DNA of 12,700 nucleotides from an uncultured Collinsella sp. (GTDB taxonomy: Bacteria > Actinomycetota > Coriobacteriia > Coriobacteriales > Coriobacteriaceae), in the NCBI GenBank assembly GCA_900545875.1, contig URAQ01000023.1, positions 1 to 12,700 on the forward strand, written 5' to 3'. The position numbers were made by a program, and so were the translations under genes. Of this stretch, positions 5,252 through 11,734 are shown piece after piece. The notes under the pieces are model-generated. The model saw nothing but the letters and a program-made list of their open reading frames with translations, did no database searches and was not told the DNA's origin. The stretch's first letter is position 1; each line of letters opens with the position of its first letter.

Positions 5252-6313
5252 ATGAAGGAGACCGAGAAGATCGAGATCATGCACTTCGACCAGGAGGGCT
5301 ACCTCGAGGACGGCAGGAACGTCTACGAGGCCGGCAAGAAGATGACCGCCCTGGCCGACCGCGTGCACGAGGAGGGCTACGACGCCGTCTTCCTGATGGG
5401 CGTCGGCGGCACCTGGGACGAGTTCATGCAGCTCGAGTACCTCATGAACAAGTTCGGCGACCGCGACCTCGAGGTCTACCTGATCCACGCCGCCGAGTGG
5501 AACGTCATGGGCCACAAGCGCATGACCGACAGGTCCGTCGTGCTGACCGCCTCCGAGTCCGGCACCACCCCCGAGGTGCTCGAGGCCGTCGGCAAGATGA
5601 GGGAGATGGGCGTGCGCGTCTTCGCCATGACCAACCCCGAGGGCAAGATCGGGCAGGCCGTGGGCGCCGAGAACTGCGTCATGATGGCCTCCGACCACGG
5701 CGCCGGCGGCTGCGAGAAGGGCTACTACCTCGCCGACTGCTTCGGCCTGCGCCTGCTCAACCGCCGCGGCTGCTTCCCCAAGTTCGACCTGTTCATCGAG
5801 CAGACGAAGGACGTCTGGAAGGACATGCTCGACATCCGCAAGCGCTTCGAGCCGCGCGCCGAGGAGCTCGCCAGGAAGTACGCGCTGGCCGACTACACCA
5901 TGTTCATCGGCTCGGGCGCGCTGTGGGGCGAGACCATCCTGTACTCCATGTGCCTGCTCGAGGAGATGCAGTGGAAGCGCATCCGCCACATCACCTCGCA
6001 CGACTTCTTCCACGGCACGCTCGAGCTGCTCGAGCCCGGCGTCCCGGTGTTCCTGTTCATGGGCGAGGACGAGTGCCGCGCCCTCGACGAGCGCGTCCGC
6101 GCCTTCCTCACCAGCGGCGTGACCGGCGACGAGGACTACGTCATCATCGACACCGCCGAGTACGCGATCCCCGGCCTGGACGACGACTTCCGCGTCATCG
6201 TGTCGCCGTGGATCCTGTCGGTGCTCACCACCGACCGCCTCTCGCGCAACTACGAGCTGGTCACCAAGCACAACCTCAAGTACCGCCGCTACTACCACCA
6301 GTTCGACTACTAA
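5252..6313 (+). CDS. SIS-domain sugar-phosphate deglycase, FrlB-like
   Basis: This cytoplasmic protein has 353 residues and two SIS domains. The N-terminal half has the phosphosugar-binding loops MGVGGTWDEF (49-58) and TASESGTTPEVLEA (99-112). The C-terminal half has IGSGALWGE (219-227) and DFFHGTLELLEPGVP (251-265), and the protein ends in HNLKYRRYYHQFDY. From memory of E. coli FrlB (fructoselysine-6-phosphate deglycase), the segment around HGxLExxEPGVPxxFLxGxDE and the RRYY tail align well. E238 and H254 are 16 residues apart, like the catalytic Glu/His pair of FraB. It probably splits a 6-phospho-fructosamine (Amadori) compound into glucose-6-phosphate and an amine or amino acid; the exact substrate is unknown. 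AAAGGAG lies 5 nt before the ATG. No kinase or permease adjoins it. All sense codons end in G or C and Arg AGG is used, unlike the neighbours. Confidence 0.88.
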   Translation: MKETEKIEIMHFDQEGYLEDGRNVYEAGKKMTALADRVHEEGYDAVFLMGVGGTWDEFMQLEYLMNKFGDRDLEVYLIHAAEWNVMGHKRMTDRSVVLTASESGTTPEVLEAVGKMREMGVRVFAMTNPEGKIGQAVGAENCVMMASDHGAGGCEKGYYLADCFGLRLLNRRGCFPKFDLFIEQTKDVWKDMLDIRKRFEPRAEELARKYALADYTMFIGSGALWGETILYSMCLLEEMQWKRIRHITSHDFFHGTLELLEPGVPVFLFMGEDECRALDERVRAFLTSGVTGDEDYVIIDTAEYAIPGLDDDFRVIVSPWILSVLTTDRLSRNYELVTKHNLKYRRYYHQFDY

Positions 6314-6365
6314 GAGCTGGCCGCAGGGCCGATATCTTGGCTGGTTGATATCTCGACCCTACACA

Positions 6366-6397
6366 AGGGCGTCCGCATTCGCGCGGGCGCCCTTTTT
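6366..6397 (+). terminator. Intrinsic terminator of the SIS-domain gene
   Basis: An 11-bp stem, 6366-6376 with 6383-6393 (one G-U pair), surrounds the loop ATTCGC and is followed by a T-run to 6397. It begins 52 nt after the stop codon. Confidence 0.85.
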
Positions 6398-6427
6398 GCG
6401 TTGCCGTCGGCGCAGGGTGTCCTCGGC

Positions 6428-6608
6428 GGAAATCTCATCCCGGAATTTCGGCTCAGAGTGGGATGCGGTTTCCGGATGCGTCCCATTCTGAAGCCCCGAA
6501 ACGGGACGCGCTTTCCGCTTGGGGTCCGATCCGGAAAGCTCATCCCGTTCCGAGCATCAAATCCGGGACATGCTTTCCGCGCTCCGCCCCTTGCAGAAAG
6601 CGCGTCTC
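6428..6608. repeat. Array of alternating inverted short repeats (GGAAA-type family)
   Basis: Seven related units occur. Forward copies are GGAAATCTCATCCC (6428-6441), a shortened GGATGCGTCCC (6474-6484), GGAAAGCTCATCCC (6533-6546) and a diverged AGAAAGCGCGTCTC (6595-6608). Inverted copies are GGGATGCGGTTTCC (6460-6473), GGGACGCGCTTTCC (6503-6516) and GGGACATGCTTTCC (6565-6578). They can pair successively into three hairpins. The spacer of the first pair resembles the reverse complement of the spacer of the second, so the first half is roughly an inverted copy of the next. A further pair lies at 11504-11549. No transposase is nearby and the region is non-coding. Confidence 0.7.
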
Positions 6609-6671
6609 CTTCCAAACACAAATCTTGCGGTACAGCTTCTGCAAAGACGCGAAGTGGCCGCTGACAGCAAA

Positions 6672-6705
6672 GAGGGGCTGCCGAGACAATGCCCGACGGC
6701 CCCTC
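6672..6705 (-). terminator. Probable terminator of the MMPL operon
   Basis: GAGGGGC (6672-6678) pairs with GCCCCTC (6699-6705), with partial further pairing inside (GCCG/CGGC). On the minus strand the stem is followed by TTTGCT, a weak T-run. It lies about 47 nt after the stop of the heptad-repeat gene. Nothing else between 6609 and 6752 is recognisable. Confidence 0.45.
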
Positions 6706-6752
6706 CCCTCATAACTTGCTATCGATGCCAATCGCCACAAGGGCGCGGCTGC

Positions 6753-9182
6753 CTACTTGCTGATCGCGCCCGTCATATAGATAAACTGCACGCGATTTAT
6801 ATGTCCGCCCTGCTCGCCGTTGACAAAGTCCGTCGGCGTAAAGCCGGGGTTGAGCATTTCCTCGATCTTGTCCTTAACGGTGTCGATGACCTGAGTATCG
6901 AGATTGCTCGTTCGGTCGGTAAGCTCCTGCATGCCGTTGCCGAGCTCGGATGCGCCGCTGGCAAGCGTACCTGCACCCGAGGAGAGAAGATTCATGCCGC
7001 TAGCAAGGCTAGCAGCACCTGTCTTGAGCTGCGCCGCACCGTTGTTGAGCTGTGATGCGCCGTTGGCAAGCGCGGGCGTGGCACCGTTGAGCTGCTGTGT
7101 GCCCGCAGCAAGCTGGTCGGTGCCCGCGGCAAGAGCCGCGGCGCCATCGCTCAGCTGACCCGCGCCCGTTGCTGCAGAGCCAACACCGGCGACAAGACCG
7201 GGGTTCACGGCCGTGGGGTTTGCCGGGTTGATCGCGCTGTTCATATAGGCGATGGCTCCGGCCAGGCTCAGCTGTTGGCCATCCTGGACAGTGGTGTAGC
7301 CCTGAATGGCGCTATCGAGCGCGGTGACGGCACCCTGGGCGCCGCCCTGGGCGCCGGCCGCCTGGGCCAAAGTCGTAACCTGATCGGTAAGCGTGCCAAA
7401 CATGGACTCGGCACCCTTAAGGCCCTGCGACACCTGCGTGTTAAGACCCTGCGCGCCCGCAACGGCATTGGATGCAGAATCGAGAAGCGCGGTAAGACCC
7501 GTCGCATCGGCGCTCGATGCCGCCGTGGCGGCGGCACCCGCGCTGGTAGCAGCACTGCCGGCACTTGCGGTGGCGGCATCCAGCTGTGCCGTAGCCTCGC
7601 TTAGCTTGGCTGCCGCAGCCTTGGCGGAGTCGAGATCGGCCGCGTTATCCAGCGCGTCCTGAGCATCGGCGACCGCCGCCTTGGCAGCGGCAATAGATGC
7701 AACGGTGCTCTCGGCGCCAGCCTTTGCGCTCTCGGCGTTAGCCTTTGCCGCATCGTTGCCCATGGCGCTCGCGGCCTGCTTTGCCCCGCCGAGCGCCTGC
7801 TGTGCACCGGCAAGGTACTGCCCCTCGCCGCTGAGCGCCGCCGTAAGACCCTGCGGCCCGTACAGCGCGCTGTAGGCGTTGCCCGACGTAGCGGTTACGG
7901 CGTCCTGGGCCGCCTTGGCCGCAGCCTGCGCCTTGGCAAGGTTTGCCTCCTGAGCCTGCTTGCCCAGCGTCAGCGCGTCGACGTACGTATCGGACCCAGC
8001 GGCAATTCCACTTATGCCGCCCGAGATCTGCTGTGCGCTCCCCTGCAGCTTGGAAAGGCCCGCCGAAAGATCGGACGCACCGCCCTTAAGCTGCACGGCA
8101 CCGGCATTAACCCCCTCGGCACCGGCATTAAGGTTGCTCACGCCTTCGACCAGCGTGGGGACCTGCGCGTTGAGCTGACTCGTACCCGCCGCGAGCGCAG
8201 CGGCGCCACTGGACAGCGTGCCGGCACCGGTATTGGCCGTGGCAAGCGAGGCCGCGAGCGTCTTGACACCGTCGGCAACCTGGCCAGCACCGCTATTGGC
8301 CGTAGCAATACCGTTGGAGAGCTCCACGAGCTGGCTCGTATCCATGCTGCTCGAGTCCACATCGATGGCAAGATTCAGCGGCACGCCGACAATCTGCCAG
8401 CCATCAAACTCAAAATCCTCAACATCGGTCGTAATGGTGTAGTCTCCGGTGCTGCCGGGAATCACCATGTAGGTAAGCTGCGTGTTGGAGCCGTTGGCAG
8501 CAACCGTGGCGCCCTCAGCCTCAATATCGTGTGCCTCGGCATCCTTAAGCTGACCGGTAATCTGAACCAGGTAGTTATCGGCATAATCGCCACCGGTATA
8601 GTCGTCATTCTTTTCGACCTTGAGCTTCATGGTGAGCTTGCCGCTCTTGCCCGCCAAATCCTTGGCGTCGATATCGCGGCCATCGAGCTGGTATGCTACG
8701 GTGACGTTCCACGGCATCTGAGTGTTCTTGTCCAGATCGCCCTGGTAGACAAAGTCCTGCACTCCCTGGCCCGTAACGGCAACCGACCCGCTGTCGTCCG
8801 TTAGTTTTTGAGTCGTCGATAGGTTGGTCACTTTGTTATAGGTGCCGGCATCGTCGATCTTGACGCCCTTATTGGCCTCGAAGCTATTGACCACGTAAAC
8901 ACCCGTGCGATTGCCGTCGGCATCGGTTTTGACGTATACGACCTGGTTTTTCTTATATCCCGGCGTGCTGTTATCGGAGTCCGTCGCCATCTGTTCACTC
9001 GTAGCCGAGGCAGCGCTCGTCGACCCTACGCCGTCGGCGAACACAACGGCACCGGGAACGGTAAGGGCCACGGTCAGACCGGCGGCAAGAGCGAGCGCAG
9101 CGATGCGCTTATGGGGACGACGTACAAGATCGCGTTGGGCTTTGAGCTCTTTCGAAGCGGTATCAGTGGTATGGGTATGCAT
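6753..9182 (-). CDS. Secreted protein with xxxLxxG heptad repeats, partner of the MMPL transporter
   Basis: This 809-residue protein has a signal peptide or anchor (basic start, hydrophobic 27-47, possible cleavage after VFA at about 49). A strand-rich domain follows (about 76-275, with VVYVKTDADGN and LAGKSGKLTMKLKVE). Two blocks of seven-residue repeats of form GAxxLxx (about 291-396 and 673-756) flank an Ala-rich helical, probably coiled-coil region (about 405-620). The repeats match the X-X-X-Leu-X-X-Gly heptads known in YhgE/Pip and MMPL-associated proteins. Unlike YhgE, I see no C-terminal membrane segments. The chain stops at VQFIYMTGAISK, so it is either released or held by its N-terminal segment. 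ATG at 9182 has GGAAGGA 8 nt upstream and is 32 bp after the transporter stop. The open frame continues upstream to 9497, but that part overlaps the transporter and is not coding. Molecular role unknown. Confidence 0.88.
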   Translation of the reverse strand: MHTHTTDTASKELKAQRDLVRRPHKRIAALALAAGLTVALTVPGAVVFADGVGSTSAASATSEQMATDSDNSTPGYKKNQVVYVKTDADGNRTGVYVVNSFEANKGVKIDDAGTYNKVTNLSTTQKLTDDSGSVAVTGQGVQDFVYQGDLDKNTQMPWNVTVAYQLDGRDIDAKDLAGKSGKLTMKLKVEKNDDYTGGDYADNYLVQITGQLKDAEAHDIEAEGATVAANGSNTQLTYMVIPGSTGDYTITTDVEDFEFDGWQIVGVPLNLAIDVDSSSMDTSQLVELSNGIATANSGAGQVADGVKTLAASLATANTGAGTLSSGAAALAAGTSQLNAQVPTLVEGVSNLNAGAEGVNAGAVQLKGGASDLSAGLSKLQGSAQQISGGISGIAAGSDTYVDALTLGKQAQEANLAKAQAAAKAAQDAVTATSGNAYSALYGPQGLTAALSGEGQYLAGAQQALGGAKQAASAMGNDAAKANAESAKAGAESTVASIAAAKAAVADAQDALDNAADLDSAKAAAAKLSEATAQLDAATASAGSAATSAGAAATAASSADATGLTALLDSASNAVAGAQGLNTQVSQGLKGAESMFGTLTDQVTTLAQAAGAQGGAQGAVTALDSAIQGYTTVQDGQQLSLAGAIAYMNSAINPANPTAVNPGLVAGVGSAATGAGQLSDGAAALAAGTDQLAAGTQQLNGATPALANGASQLNNGAAQLKTGAASLASGMNLLSSGAGTLASGASELGNGMQELTDRTSNLDTQVIDTVKDKIEEMLNPGFTPTDFVNGEQGGHINRVQFIYMTGAISK

Positions 9183-9214
9183 TGCGGTATTCCTTCCAAC
9201 TGCTTTGTAAAACG

Positions 9215-11341
9215 TTACTGAGCGGAGCCGTCCGCAGCCGATGCCTCGGTGGTATCCGAAACCGGATCCTGGGCATCCTTGGGCAAAAAATGAGCTTTGA
9301 GCGTGGTCTTGCCGATGAGGCCATCGAGCACATACAGGAAACCCGGCAGCGCAAAGAGTACGGCGACTAGGGAGATGCTCACGCCGACGCCCAGGAACCA
9401 GCCGATCTGCTTGAGCACGCCGTGGCTCGAGATCGCATGGATCAGGAAGCCACTGATCAGCAGAACCGATCCAGAGGTCAAAACAGGAATCGTGCAAGCT
9501 TCCATGGTCTCGAGTAGCGCTTCGCGCTTATGCATGGTCACGCGGTCCTCACGATAGCGGTCAGCAATCAGGATGCCGTAGTCGACGGCAACGCCCAGCT
9601 GGATGGAGCTCACAATTAAGTAGGCGAGGAAGAACTCGTGCATACCGGTGTAGAGCGGTGCAGCAAAGTTGATCCAGATCGAGGTCTCAATCACGAGCAC
9701 CAAGATGATCGGCAGGCTCAGCGACTTGGTGGCCAGCAGCAAGACCGCGAACACGGCCACGACGGCGATGAGGTCGACCTTGCCCTTATCGACGGTGATG
9801 GTGTCCTTAAGGTCGGTGGTGCTCACGCCCTCGCCGGCGAGCATTGCCTTACCCGGATAATGTTTGTCCGCGATACAACGAATCTTCTTGACCAGCTTAA
9901 ATGTACTCGGACCCTCGTAGGGCGCGGTAACCGTGAGCACCAAACGGCTGTAGTGCTCTCCCTCCACCAGATCGAGCGTGTCCTTTTCGGCCATACCCGT
10001 GGGGATATAGGGACTCGCAACGTCAACATAGCTCTGGATGGACTTGACCTCGGGGAGCGCCTTGAGCTCATTGGAGAGTGCCTGCTCCTCGCTCACCTCT
10101 CCACGGGGAACGAGCACAACGTAGGTATCGGAGTTGCCAAAGACCTCCTTGACCTTGTCCATATCCTGACCAAGCCGCGTATCCGAACCAAAAATGTGCG
10201 AAGTGCCGTAGTAGTACGTGATATCGCTGGAGGTCGATGCCACACGCGCAGGGTAAACCACGGCGAGGATCACGACGGCAGCGGGGATACAGACCTTGAG
10301 CACCAGACGGGCGAACTTACCCAGCGGCGGGACAAAGGGCCTGTGCTGCGATTTTTGCACAAAGCCATCGAACTGAACGAACATCGAAGGAACAAAGGTA
10401 AAGACCGATACCAGGCTGATGGCGATACCCTTTGCAAGGGCAAGACCAAGGTCGGGGCCGATCTTAAACTGCATGGCGGCAAGCGCGATAAAGCCGATGC
10501 AGACCGTGCAACCGCTCGAAAACACGGCGACCGAGGACAGGCAGCACGACTGCACCATGTCTTCGGCAACGCTGCCGTGGCGGCCACGCTCCTCGTTAAA
10601 GCGGTGCAGCAAAAAGACCGAGAAGTCCAGCGCGATGGCAACCTGCAAAATGGAGCCCGCAGAGTTGGTGACAAAGCTAATCTCGCCAAAGATGAGGTTG
10701 GTGCCCCAGTTGATAAACACCGAGACGCCCAGGCCCAGCAGCACCAGGATGGGTTCGGCCCAGCTGGTAGTCGTGATGACCAGAATCACGAAGATAATCG
10801 CTATGACAGCGACCGTGATAATGCTGATCTGCTGCTCGGTCGATGTGGTGGCGAGCGCGTTAGACATGGCCGAGCCCGTAATGGCGCCCTCGTCGCCCAC
10901 GATATCTCGAATAGCGTCGGTTGCCTCGATCTCCTTTTCGGAATTAACCGTCACCGTAAACAGGGCGTTGTTCTTTTTGTAATAGGTCTCAACGGTGTCT
11001 TTGTCTTGCGTGGCAAGCGGCTGATCGATATCTGCCGCGTCGTCAAGCCATAGGACCTCCTCGACGCCGTCGACCTTTTTGATTTTGTCCTTGTATTTGA
11101 GCGCCTGAGCGATCGAGACATTGGGCACCATAACGCGACAGTTGGGAATGTCACCCTCAAACTCATCACCCATGGTATTCAGAGCGACGGTCGACGCCGC
11201 TTCGTCGGGCAGATAGCTCGTAATGTCGTAGTTAACGCCTACAAACTGGCGCAGGAACAGGCATACCAGTGCTGCCACCGCATAGAACGCGATGATGGGT
11301 TTGCGGTGCTTCACGACCCATCGAAATAGCTTCTCTTTCAA
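9215..11341 (-). CDS. MMPL/RND-family transporter
   Basis: The 708-residue membrane protein has the duplicated RND plan. TM1 (15-31) is followed by an extracellular loop (about 32-170), then TM2-6 (about 173-322), TM7 (347-364), a second large loop (365-520) and TM8-12 (about 523-670), with a short polar tail. TM4 and TM10 carry the proton-relay motif of this family: ALDFSVFLLHRF (237-248) and AVDYGILIADRY (585-596), with D239 and D587 as likely coupling residues. Such pumps export lipids, siderophores or drugs in other bacteria; the cargo here is not readable. TTG at 11341 is taken as the start because GGAGGA (11348-11353) lies 6 nt upstream; an in-frame TTG at 11347 is too close, and a nearby ATG leads straight to a stop. 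It forms an operon with the secreted heptad protein. Confidence 0.93.
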   Translation of the reverse strand: MKEKLFRWVVKHRKPIIAFYAVAALVCLFLRQFVGVNYDITSYLPDEAASTVALNTMGDEFEGDIPNCRVMVPNVSIAQALKYKDKIKKVDGVEEVLWLDDAADIDQPLATQDKDTVETYYKKNNALFTVTVNSEKEIEATDAIRDIVGDEGAITGSAMSNALATTSTEQQISIITVAVIAIIFVILVITTTSWAEPILVLLGLGVSVFINWGTNLIFGEISFVTNSAGSILQVAIALDFSVFLLHRFNEERGRHGSVAEDMVQSCCLSSVAVFSSGCTVCIGFIALAAMQFKIGPDLGLALAKGIAISLVSVFTFVPSMFVQFDGFVQKSQHRPFVPPLGKFARLVLKVCIPAAVVILAVVYPARVASTSSDITYYYGTSHIFGSDTRLGQDMDKVKEVFGNSDTYVVLVPRGEVSEEQALSNELKALPEVKSIQSYVDVASPYIPTGMAEKDTLDLVEGEHYSRLVLTVTAPYEGPSTFKLVKKIRCIADKHYPGKAMLAGEGVSTTDLKDTITVDKGKVDLIAVVAVFAVLLLATKSLSLPIILVLVIETSIWINFAAPLYTGMHEFFLAYLIVSSIQLGVAVDYGILIADRYREDRVTMHKREALLETMEACTIPVLTSGSVLLISGFLIHAISSHGVLKQIGWFLGVGVSISLVAVLFALPGFLYVLDGLIGKTTLKAHFLPKDAQDPVSDTTEASAADGSAQ

Positions 11342-11347
11342 CCTCAA

Positions 11348-11353
11348 TCCTCC
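11348..11353 (-). promoter_or_regulatory. Ribosome binding site deciding a TTG start
   Basis: GGAGGA on the minus strand is 6 nt before TTG at 11341 and directly adjacent to the TTG at 11347, so translation should begin at the inner TTG. Confidence 0.65.
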
Positions 11354-11381
11354 ATAACGCTCAGCCTATGTTTTGCTCTTT

Positions 11382-11410
11382 GTTATATTCCACATTTGGT
11401 AGTTATACAA
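11382..11410 (-). promoter_or_regulatory. Promoter of the MMPL operon with overlapping dyad
   Basis: On the minus strand, TTGTAT (complement of 11405-11410) and TATAAC (complement of 11382-11387) are separated by exactly 17 nt. Transcription would start near 11375, about 35 nt before the TTG start. The -35 region sits in the quasi-palindrome GTTGTATAAC and between CACAT/ATGTG arms (11391-11395 and 11412-11416). It may therefore be an operator, though no regulator gene is next to it. Confidence 0.65.
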
Positions 11411-11503
11411 CATGTGTAGGATAAAGGCGCCATAAAGATATGCGATTGACGCGGTCCCGGAGCCAAAACAGCCGCTGCAGAAGCAGTTCGGATAGTCCTC
11501 AGC

Positions 11504-11549
11504 GGAAACTGCATCCCAGTTTTTAGACGAAAAACGGGATATGGTTTCT
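11504..11549. repeat. Second locus of the GGAAA-type inverted repeat
   Basis: GGAAACTGCATCCC (11504-11517) and GGGATATGGTTTCT (11536-11549) are one forward and one inverted unit of the family seen at 6428-6608. The region between them pairs too (GTTTTT 11519-11524 with AAAAAC 11530-11535), giving one long imperfect hairpin. It sits between the MMPL promoter and hisZ. The rest of 11411-11650 shows no gene: the open frame on the minus strand at 11366-11644 runs through this repeat and through the promoter. Confidence 0.7.
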
Positions 11550-11653
11550 GGTTGGCCTAGATAATCGTCAGATTTAGCTGAGCGTCTGCCCCTATGTTTC
11601 CAAATGAATACGGTGTGAGCTGCGGACAAGGATTTTCCCCGCAAGCACTCTAG

Positions 11654-11659
11654 TATGCT
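11654..11659 (+). promoter_or_regulatory. Possible -10 box of hisZ
   Basis: TATGCT lies about 75 nt before the hisZ ATG. No convincing -35 box is visible. If used, the hairpin at 11668-11699 would form the very 5' end of the mRNA. Confidence 0.3.
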
Positions 11660-11667
11660 AAAGTACC

Positions 11668-11699
11668 CAGAAGACCGGCGGAGCTATGCCGGTCTTCTG
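11668..11699 (+). terminator. Hairpin ahead of hisZ
   Basis: A perfect 12-bp stem, 11668-11679 with 11688-11699, surrounds an 8-nt loop (GGAGCTAT). It is followed by TTCTAT, a poor T-run. It could be a weak terminator, an attenuator or an mRNA-stabilising 5' structure of the his transcript. I found no T-box signature and no His-rich leader peptide beside it. Confidence 0.45.
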
Positions 11700-11734
11700 T
11701 TCTATACGAAGCACAGCATGAGGAGGCTCACCAG

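Noticed and set aside
5132..6348. Long open frames on the opposite strand (5132-6298) and in another plus frame (5167-6348) over the SIS gene
   Set aside because: Low-complexity Arg- or Val/Leu/His-rich translations created by the all-G/C third positions of the real gene; no family features and no matching start sites.
6401..7055. Short plus-strand frames across the repeat array and the end of the heptad-protein gene
   Set aside because: They translate the alternating repeats and antisense of a real gene; no consistent start or family pattern.
9183..9497. Upstream extension of the heptad-protein frame
   Set aside because: It overlaps the transporter's end in another frame, while a good ribosome binding site and signal peptide begin at 9182.
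9638..11053. 471-codon plus-strand frame opposite the MMPL gene
   Set aside because: Charged, His/Arg/Asp-rich composition typical of antisense to a membrane protein; the minus strand has the RND motifs.
11366..11644. 92-codon minus-strand frame upstream of the MMPL gene
   Set aside because: It runs through the operon promoter and the inverted repeat pair, and its sequence is not family-like; probably non-coding.
11342..11734. T-box or His leader peptide before hisZ
   Set aside because: No T-box consensus stretch and no run of His codons could be found.
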